Origin: CAZNMF01 sp035547155
GTDB taxonomy: Bacteria; Acidobacteriota; Vicinamibacteria; Vicinamibacterales; SCN-69-37
Assembly (NCBI GenBank): GCA_035547155.1
Contig: DASZVJ010000198.1
Span: 1 to 13,270, forward strand
DNA: 13,270 nucleotides
Direction: 5' to 3'
The number at the start of each line of letters is the position of its first letter. Within the stretch, counting starts at the first letter, position 1. Below are positions 6,865-13,270 of this stretch, piece by piece. The position numbers were made by a program, and so were the translations under genes. Under the pieces are notes generated by a model. It searched no databases. It was given only the letters and a program-made list of their open reading frames with translations, and had not been told where the DNA came from.

Positions 6865-7473
6865 ATGAGAGTTGCGTATCGCCGGATCACGCCTGCCGCC
6901 GGTCTCGTCCTCGCTCTGTTCGCGACGTCCGCGCTCCAGGCGCAGACCGTCCCTGTGCCGAGGCCGTTTCCGGGCAGCAGCACGCCGAGCTCGCCGTCGG
7001 CCCCGCCGCCCGCAACAGCCGGACGCGGCAGCCAGCCAACGACGCAAGCGCCGCCCGTGACCACGGCACCGGCGCAAGAACGACAGCCGGCGGAAACACC
7101 GGCGGCCGATCGCGGTTCACAGGCGCCCGTGCTGCCGAGCACGGTGCCGGTATATCCGACGGCGGAATATCTCGAGAGCTTCGATGCGGGAGCGGGACAG
7201 CGCTACTACCTCTACGGCACGAATCTGCCGTACGCCGATCTCGTCGCGTATTACCGGACCGCGCTGAAGAACGGCGGGCGCGAGTTGTACAAGACGCCCG
7301 GGATGTGGCAATTCGATCTCGGCCGCTTCCAGGACAACATGGCCTACCCGCCGAGCATTGTCGTGAAGGACTATTTCTCGGAGAACTCGCCCGGATATCT
7401 CTTCGTGAACGGGACGTCGGAAAAGCGCTACCGGACGATCATCCAGATCGTGCCGCCAGGGCCTGGGAAGTAG
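6865..7473 (+). CDS. Secreted protein of unknown function with Pro/Ala/Thr-rich linker
   Basis: 202 residues, not assigned to a named family. Residues 1-26 form a signal peptide (basic RRIT, hydrophobic AAGLVLALFATSA, likely cleavage after LQA). Residues ~28-93 are a low-complexity Pro/Ala/Thr/Ser/Gln linker, probably disordered. Residues ~94-202 form a compact domain rich in Tyr and Phe, with segments VPVYPTAEYLESFDAG, QRYYLYGTNLPYADLVAYY and PPSIVVKDYFSE, ending in a hydrophobic IIQIVPP strand. There are no cysteines, no lipobox and no catalytic motif I recognise. The layout suggests a periplasmic or exported binding or structural domain on a flexible tether. The ATG at 6865 was preferred over 6841 because it lies just after a TATAAT and gives a clean signal peptide. 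The gene diverges from htpX and converges on thiC, so it is probably transcribed alone. Confidence 0.8.
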   Translation: MRVAYRRITPAAGLVLALFATSALQAQTVPVPRPFPGSSTPSSPSAPPPATAGRGSQPTTQAPPVTTAPAQERQPAETPAADRGSQAPVLPSTVPVYPTAEYLESFDAGAGQRYYLYGTNLPYADLVAYYRTALKNGGRELYKTPGMWQFDLGRFQDNMAYPPSIVVKDYFSENSPGYLFVNGTSEKRYRTIIQIVPPGPGK

Positions 7474-7511
7474 AGCGGGCTCGAGAGCGTTTCCAAAACT
7501 TCGAACTTGGT

Positions 7512-9179
<1,668 letters not shown>

Positions 9180-9186
9180 GCGGAAG

Positions 9187-9191
9187 TCCTC
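9187..9191 (-). promoter_or_regulatory. Shine-Dalgarno sequence of thiC
   Basis: On the minus strand GAGGA lies seven nt before the ATG at 9179. It decides the start and is the probable target of riboswitch control. Confidence 0.7.
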
Positions 9192-9216
9192 GAGCGGCGA
9201 AAGGTGTGCAGCGCAT

Positions 9217-9320
9217 GCCGCGCTCCCTCCGCCGGTCTCAACCGGGTCAGGTTCCAAGGGTACGGTCTCAATCTCGCCGAAGCGGGCCGAAAGCCCGTCA
9301 CGGTAGATGCCCCTGGCGGC
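9217..9320 (-). ncRNA. TPP (THI-box) riboswitch controlling thiC
   Basis: Read on the minus strand, the aptamer shows closing helix P1 (GCCGC at 9320-9316 with GCGGC at 9221-9217) and AGGGGC opening P2. Next is a P3 arm whose inner hairpin CGGGC-TTTC-GGCCCG sits inside TCT-A-CCG/CGG-CG-AGA. Then come TTGAGA (pyrimidine-binding motif, normally CTGAGA), TACCC closing P2, GGAACCTGA (pyrophosphate side), P5 CCGGT-TGAG-ACCGG and the terminal GCGGAGGGA. The order and spacing match the THI box. No terminator hairpin or U-run lies between the aptamer and the ATG, so control of translation is more likely than attenuation. The segment GCCGC just before the GAGGA ribosome site could pair with the 3' strand of P1 as an alternative fold; this is inference. 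Confidence 0.95.
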
Positions 9321-9326
9321 GTTTGT

Positions 9327-9332
9327 ACTATG
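9327..9332 (-). promoter_or_regulatory. Candidate -10 element for the thiC riboswitch transcript
   Basis: On the minus strand CATAGT is followed by six nt and then the first base of riboswitch helix P1, so the predicted transcript starts at the aptamer's 5' edge (near 9320). It matches four of six consensus bases and has no good -35. The short gap to the rlmI stop also allows read-through from rlmI. Confidence 0.35.
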
Positions 9333-9352
9333 TCACGAAACGTGGAGACCGG

Positions 9353-10534
9353 CTAGACGCGCCGCAGGACGACGCACTTGAGATAGTGCGTTTCAGGCAC
9401 GGTCAGCAGCCACGGATGATCGCGTGCCTGCGCGCGCTTTTCGACGATCCACGCCGACACGCGCGCGTCGGCCGCGGCCTCCTGCAGCACCGAGACGAAC
9501 AACGGCTCGTCGACGTTGTACGAGCAGCTGCACGTGATCAGATGTCCGCCCGGCCGCAGCAGCCGCAGCGCGCGCAGGTTGATTTCCTTGTAGCCGGCCA
9601 GCGCGCGCGTCACCGACGCCTTGTTCTTCGCGAACGCCGGCGGATCGAGCGCGATCGTGTCGAAGCGCGCGCCGCTCACCTCGAGCTCGCGCAGCTCATC
9701 GAAGACGTTGGCCTCGTGCACCTCGACGTTTGTGAGCCCGTTGGCGCGCGCGTTCTCGCGCGTCGTCTCGACCGCAGCGGCCGACGAGTCCAGCGCGAGC
9801 ACGCGCTCGGCGCCCCCCGCCATCTGCAGCGCGAACCCGCCGTTGTAGGTGAACGCGTCGAGCACCTCGCCGCGCGCGTAGCCGGCGGCCATGCGATGGT
9901 TCTCGCGTTGATCGAGGAACAGCCCCGTCTTCTGGCCGCCGCGCAGATCGACGCGATACGCGACGCGGCCTTCGCGCACGACGACGTGATCCGGCACATC
10001 GCCGTGGAGCACGCCGACGTGTGATTCGAGCCCTTCCAGCTGCCGCACCTTCGGATCGTTGCGGACGACAATGCCGCGCGGGCCGAAGCGTTCGACGAGA
10101 ATCTCGACAAGCCTCGGCAGCCATCGCTCGGCCGCCTGCGACAGGGTCTGCACGACGAAATACACGCCCTCGTCGCTGCCGTAGCGATCGACGATCGTCG
10201 CGGGCAAGCCGTCGGACTCGCCGTGGACGACGCGCCAGGCCGTGCCGTCGATGTCGAGCCCGTCGCGGTACGCCGCCGCCGCCATGACGCGGCCCGCGAG
10301 CCACGAGGACAGCGCCGGGAGCTCGCCGATGTCCTGCGACACGAGCCGCAGCGTGATCTGCGACGCGCTGCTGAACGTCGCCCAGCCGAGCGGCCGTCCG
10401 CGCTCGGTCGTCACGCGCACGAGATCGCCGGGCTCGGCGACGACGTCGACGACGTCGGTGCGGAAAATCCACGGATGTCCCGCGCGGATGCGATCCACGC
10501 CACGGCGGGACACGACTGCGCTCGGCGTCGCCAT
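9353..10534 (-). CDS. rlmI: Class I SAM-dependent rRNA large subunit methyltransferase, RlmI type
   Basis: 393 residues, matching the ~396 of E. coli RlmI (YccW), which makes 5-methylcytosine at 23S rRNA position 1962. The N-terminal ~75 residues form a PUA RNA-binding domain (RRGVDRIRAGHPWIFRTDV, GDLVRVTTERGRPLGWA). The central part includes GGQKTGLFLDQRENH, typical of this family. The SAM-binding Rossmann fold starts at FTYNGGFAL (228-236) and has LALDSS as the acidic strand. Motif IV is DPPAFAKNK (297-305) and the catalytic region is TCSCSYNV (334-341), with candidate nucleophile Cys335 or Cys337. The ATG at 10534 has no Shine-Dalgarno sequence and follows a -10-like hexamer by six nt. It lies upstream of thiC on the same strand and diverges from rpiB. 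The target base is inferred from the family. Confidence 0.92.
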   Translation of the reverse strand: MATPSAVVSRRGVDRIRAGHPWIFRTDVVDVVAEPGDLVRVTTERGRPLGWATFSSASQITLRLVSQDIGELPALSSWLAGRVMAAAAYRDGLDIDGTAWRVVHGESDGLPATIVDRYGSDEGVYFVVQTLSQAAERWLPRLVEILVERFGPRGIVVRNDPKVRQLEGLESHVGVLHGDVPDHVVVREGRVAYRVDLRGGQKTGLFLDQRENHRMAAGYARGEVLDAFTYNGGFALQMAGGAERVLALDSSAAAVETTRENARANGLTNVEVHEANVFDELRELEVSGARFDTIALDPPAFAKNKASVTRALAGYKEINLRALRLLRPGGHLITCSCSYNVDEPLFVSVLQEAAADARVSAWIVEKRAQARDHPWLLTVPETHYLKCVVLRRV

Positions 10535-10540
10535 GCGCCT

Positions 10541-10546
10541 ATAGTA
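10541..10546 (-). promoter_or_regulatory. Candidate -10 element of rlmI
   Basis: On the minus strand TACTAT (TAnnnT pattern) ends six nt before the rlmI ATG, which would place the transcription start on the A of the start codon. The reverse strand of the same spot reads TATAGT, so it could also serve rpiB with an 18-nt leader. Confidence 0.4.
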
Positions 10547-10556
10547 CGTTTTCAGC

Positions 10557-10562
10557 TATCAT
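10557..10562 (+). promoter_or_regulatory. Candidate -10 element of rpiB
   Basis: TATCAT matches five of six consensus bases and ends seven nt before the rpiB ATG at 10570, predicting a leaderless or one-nt-leader mRNA. No Shine-Dalgarno sequence and no clear -35 are present. Confidence 0.45.
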
Positions 10563-10569
10563 TTCCCGC

Positions 10570-11019
10570 ATGCGCATCGCGCTCGGCGCCGACCACGCCG
10601 GCGTCGCCTTGAAGGAACACATCAAGCGACAGCTCGACGAACGCGGCCTCGCCTACACGGACTTCGGCACCAACTCCACCGAATCGGTGGACTATCCCGA
10701 CTATGCGTTGCGCGTCGCCAACGCCGTCGCGAGCGGTGAATACGCGCGCGGCATCCTCGTGTGCGGCACGGGGATCGGCATGGCGATCGCCGCGAACAAG
10801 GTGGCCGGCATCCGTGCCGCGCCAGTCGTCGACGACTTCACGGCCGCGCTCAGCCGCGAGCACAACGACGCGAACGTGCTCGCGCTCGGCGCGCGCGTGA
10901 CGACGCCGGAAGTGGCGCACCGCCTCGTCGAGACGTTCCTCGACACGCCGTTCGGCGGCGGCCGTCACCAGCGGCGCATCGACAAAATCACCGTCATGGA
11001 GAGTCAGGCTTCCCGATGA
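10570..11019 (+). CDS. rpiB: Ribose-5-phosphate isomerase B
   Basis: 149 residues, the usual RpiB/LacA/LacB family length. It interconverts ribose 5-phosphate and ribulose 5-phosphate in the pentose phosphate pathway. The N-terminus MRIALGADHAGVALKEHI carries the conserved DH of the substrate site. GILVCGTGIGMAIAANK holds Cys65, the candidate catalytic base, within the phosphate/anion-hole loop. EHNDANVLALGARV carries His98, matching the second active-site residue. The protein was preferred over LacA/LacB (galactose 6-phosphate isomerase) because no lac or tagatose genes are nearby and the partner is glyA. The stop overlaps the glyA start (ATGA), so the two are translationally coupled. The start has no Shine-Dalgarno sequence. 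Confidence 0.95.
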   Translation: MRIALGADHAGVALKEHIKRQLDERGLAYTDFGTNSTESVDYPDYALRVANAVASGEYARGILVCGTGIGMAIAANKVAGIRAAPVVDDFTAALSREHNDANVLALGARVTTPEVAHRLVETFLDTPFGGGRHQRRIDKITVMESQASR

Positions 11020-12263
11020 GCAATCTCGCGCAGATCGATCCCGAAATCGCAGACGCCATCCGCCACGAGTTGAACCGTCAGGAAGAAGGCCTCGAGCTCA
11101 TCGCCTCCGAGAACTTCGTCAGTCCGGCCGTGCTCGAAGCGGCCGGGAGCGTGCTGACGAACAAGTACGCGGAAGGCTATCCGGGCAAGCGGTACTACGG
11201 CGGCTGCGAGTTCGTCGACGTGGCCGAGTCGCTGGCGATCGATCGCGCGAAGCAGTTGTTCGGGGCCGATCACGTCAACGTGCAGCCGCATTCGGGCGCG
11301 CAGGCGAACATGGCCGTCTACATGGCCATGCTCAAGCCGGGCGACACGATCCTCGGCATGAACCTCGCGCACGGCGGCCATCTGACGCACGGCCATCCGC
11401 TCAACTTCTCGGGCAAGTACTTTCACATCGTGCCGTACGGCGTGCGCCAGACCGACGAGCGGATTGACTACGACGAGATCGATCGTCTCGCGCGCGAGCA
11501 CAAGCCGCGCATGGTCGTCATCGGCGCCAGCGCGTATCCGAGACAGATCGACTTCGCGCGCATCAGTGCGGTCGCCAAGGACGTCGGCGCGCTCGTGATG
11601 ACCGACATGGCGCACATCGCCGGACTCGTCGCGGCCGGCGAGCATCCGAGCCCGGTGCCGCACTCGGACTTCGTCACGACGACGACGCACAAGACGCTGC
11701 GGGGCCCACGTGGCGGCATGATCCTGTGCCGCGCCCAGTTCGCGAAGGATCTCGATCGCGCGGTGTTTCCTGGTGTGCAGGGCGGTCCGTTGATGCACAT
11801 CATCGCGGCGAAGGCCGTGTGCTTCAAGGAAGCACTGACGCCGGCGTTCCGCACCTATCAGCAGCAGATCGTGAAGAACGCGGCTCGACTGGCGTCCGGC
11901 CTCGCAGCCGCCGGCTTCCGGCTCGTGAGCGGCGGGACCGACAACCACCTGATGCTCGTCGACGTCTTCTCGCGCGGCCTCACCGGCAAGGTCGCGGAAG
12001 CCGCGCTCGGACGTGCCGGCATCACCGTCAACAAGAACGCCATCCCGTTCGACACGAACCCGCCGCTCGTCGCGAGCGGCATCCGCGTCGGCACGCCCGC
12101 CGTCACGACGCGCGGTCTGCGCGAGCCCGAGATGGACGCCATCGCGACGCTCATCGCGCGCGCGCTCGCGGCGCCGGACGATGACGCCGTGCTGGCGGGC
12201 GTGCGCCGCGACGTCGAGGCGCTGTGCCGGAAGTTCCCGCTGTACCCGACGCTGGCGCACTAG
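11016..12263 (+). CDS. glyA: Serine hydroxymethyltransferase
   Basis: 415 residues, the normal bacterial length. GlyA converts serine and tetrahydrofolate to glycine and 5,10-methylene-tetrahydrofolate with pyridoxal phosphate in the cytoplasm, the main source of one-carbon units. Landmarks are LELIASENFVSPAVLEA (26-42), TNKYAEGYPGKRYYGG (48-63), the PLP-site region MTDMAHIAGLVAAG, and the cofactor lysine Lys226 in TTTTHKTLRGPRGG. The C-terminus retains VNKNAIPFD and SGIRVGTPAVTTRG, typical of SHMT. The ATG at 11016 overlaps the rpiB stop by four nt and has GGAG about 12 nt upstream. The frame stays open further upstream, but that part lies inside rpiB and is not homologous. The gene's 3' end overlaps the helicase gene. 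Confidence 0.98.
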   Translation: MSNLAQIDPEIADAIRHELNRQEEGLELIASENFVSPAVLEAAGSVLTNKYAEGYPGKRYYGGCEFVDVAESLAIDRAKQLFGADHVNVQPHSGAQANMAVYMAMLKPGDTILGMNLAHGGHLTHGHPLNFSGKYFHIVPYGVRQTDERIDYDEIDRLAREHKPRMVVIGASAYPRQIDFARISAVAKDVGALVMTDMAHIAGLVAAGEHPSPVPHSDFVTTTTHKTLRGPRGGMILCRAQFAKDLDRAVFPGVQGGPLMHIIAAKAVCFKEALTPAFRTYQQQIVKNAARLASGLAAAGFRLVSGGTDNHLMLVDVFSRGLTGKVAEAALGRAGITVNKNAIPFDTNPPLVASGIRVGTPAVTTRGLREPEMDAIATLIARALAAPDDDAVLAGVRRDVEALCRKFPLYPTLAH

Positions 12264-13270
12264 ACGATCGCGTCGCGGCGATCTTCGATCCCGATCGCGG
12301 ACCGCTCGCGTCGCGCCTCGACGGCTTCGAGCCGCGCGACGGCCAGCGCGAGCTCGCACGCCGCATTGCGCGCACGTTCCGCGAGGGCGGCGTCCTCCTG
12401 GCCGAAGCCGGCACGGGCACGGGCAAGACGCTGGCCTACCTCATCCCGGCCGTGCTCACGGGCCGACGCGTGCTGATCTCGACAGGCACGCGCAATCTCC
12501 AGGATCAGATCTTCTACAAGGACGTCCCGGCGCTCGCGCGTGTGTTCGGACGGCCAATCCGCGCGACGTACATGAAAGGCCGCGCGAACTATCTCTGCCT
12601 GCATCGCTTCGCACGGCTCTCGGAAGCCGCCGCCGGGCTGTCGCCGAGCGATCAGCGCTGGCTCACGCACATCACGGAGTGGACATCGGTGACCGAGACC
12701 GGCGATCGCGCGGAAATCGACGACCTGCCGGACGACCTGCCGCTGTGGACGGAGCTGACGGCGACGAGCGATCAGTGCCTGGGCCGCGACTGCCCTGCGT
12801 ACCGAGAGTGCTTCATCACGAAGATGCGCGACCGCGCGGCCGAGTCCGAGCTGGTCATCGTCAATCACCACCTGCTGTGCGCCGACGCGTCGGTGCGCCA
12901 AGGCGAGTACGGCGAAGTGATCCCGGAGAGCGATCTGCTCGTCATCGACGAAGCGCACCAGTTGGAGGACGTCGCGACGCAGTACTTCGGCATTGCGCTC
13001 GGCACGCATCGCCTCGACGAGTTCGCGCGCGATGCGGCGGCGGCGCTCGGTTCGCTGGGACCGCGGGAGAGCGCGGCCGCAAGCGACGCGCTGGCCGACA
13101 TCCACGCCGCAGCACGCCGGCTGTTCGACACGCTGCGCTTCGACCTGCGCGCGCGCAGCGCGGGCGATCGCGTGCTGTTGACCGCGGACGTCGCGAGCCA
13201 GATCCGCGATCCGCAAGAACAGTTGGGCGCGGCGATTGCGCGCTTCATCCGCGCGCTTCCCGACGCCGGC
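12224..13270 (+). CDS. dinG: DinG/XPD-type ATP-dependent DNA helicase, N-terminal part (3' end outside window)
   Basis: About 349 residues are visible and the frame is open at the right edge. This superfamily 2 helicase should unwind DNA 5' to 3', probably in repair of replication-blocking structures such as R-loops. Walker A is EAGTGTGKT (61-69, Lys68), preceded by the Q-motif-like FEPRDGQRELARRI. Cysteines 125 (NYLCLHR), 185, 190 and 196 (DQCLGRDCPAYRECF) give the four ligands of the XPD/DinG iron-sulfur cluster. SELVIVNHHLL and the DEAH box VIDEAHQLED (Asp242) follow as expected. The start is uncertain. GTG at 12224 is in frame, overlaps glyA by 40 nt and gives a short unstructured lead-in; no nearer ATG or GTG precedes the Q-motif. 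The fourth overlap-style junction in the window suggests one rpiB-glyA-dinG transcript. YoaA-type paralogues cannot be excluded. Confidence 0.9.
   Translation, partial: MPEVPAVPDAGALDDRVAAIFDPDRGPLASRLDGFEPRDGQRELARRIARTFREGGVLLAEAGTGTGKTLAYLIPAVLTGRRVLISTGTRNLQDQIFYKDVPALARVFGRPIRATYMKGRANYLCLHRFARLSEAAAGLSPSDQRWLTHITEWTSVTETGDRAEIDDLPDDLPLWTELTATSDQCLGRDCPAYRECFITKMRDRAAESELVIVNHHLLCADASVRQGEYGEVIPESDLLVIDEAHQLEDVATQYFGIALGTHRLDEFARDAAAALGSLGPRESAAASDALADIHAAARRLFDTLRFDLRARSAGDRVLLTADVASQIRDPQEQLGAAIARFIRALPDAG

Noticed and set aside
5852..6868. 338-codon plus-strand frame opposite htpX
   Set aside because: It is the antisense of HtpX, rich in Arg and His with no recognisable motif.
9180..9257. 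Upstream extension of thiC to an ATG at 9257
   Set aside because: The extra 26 codons lie partly inside the TPP aptamer, and the ATG at 9179 has a Shine-Dalgarno sequence and the family N-terminus.

Overview
This is a GC-rich, gene-dense chromosomal window. I read eleven protein-coding genes; two run off the edges (folC on the left, a DinG-type helicase on the right). LptD implies a diderm with an LPS-type outer membrane. GC bias, gene content and the style of the secreted protein suggest an Acidobacteriota member (perhaps Vicinamibacteria) or a similar soil bacterium. That placement is inference only.

Layout. Positions 2-4827 (+) hold a tight run: the end of folC, lptD, an extended-SDR nucleotide-sugar enzyme overlapping lptD by 20 nt, and a DUF92 membrane protein. 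A radical SAM gene (4880-5836, +) follows with its own Shine-Dalgarno sequence. It ends in a perfect palindrome shared with the convergent htpX protease gene (5879-6736, -). A divergent 128-nt gap leads to a small secreted protein of unknown function (6865-7473, +). This converges on thiC (7512-9179, -), which is preceded by a TPP riboswitch (9217-9320, -) and lies behind an RlmI-type rRNA methyltransferase gene (9353-10534, -). A 35-nt divergent gap leads to rpiB, glyA and dinG (+), each overlapping the next.

How they fit together. Most of the window is housekeeping: folate and one-carbon metabolism (folC, glyA), pentose phosphates (rpiB), thiamine (thiC with riboswitch), outer-membrane assembly (lptD plus a sugar-nucleotide enzyme), membrane quality control (htpX), rRNA modification and DNA repair. 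I see no mobile element, CRISPR array, tRNA, rRNA, defence island or biosynthetic cluster, and no stretch over 300 nt without a gene.

The most interesting signal is in the start regions. Genes without a Shine-Dalgarno sequence (the secreted protein, rpiB, rlmI) have a -10-like hexamer only 6-9 nt before the start codon, which suggests leaderless mRNAs. htpX, thiC and the radical SAM gene have clear Shine-Dalgarno sequences, and in the two with a visible -10 candidate it lies further upstream. I found no convincing undescribed multi-gene system.
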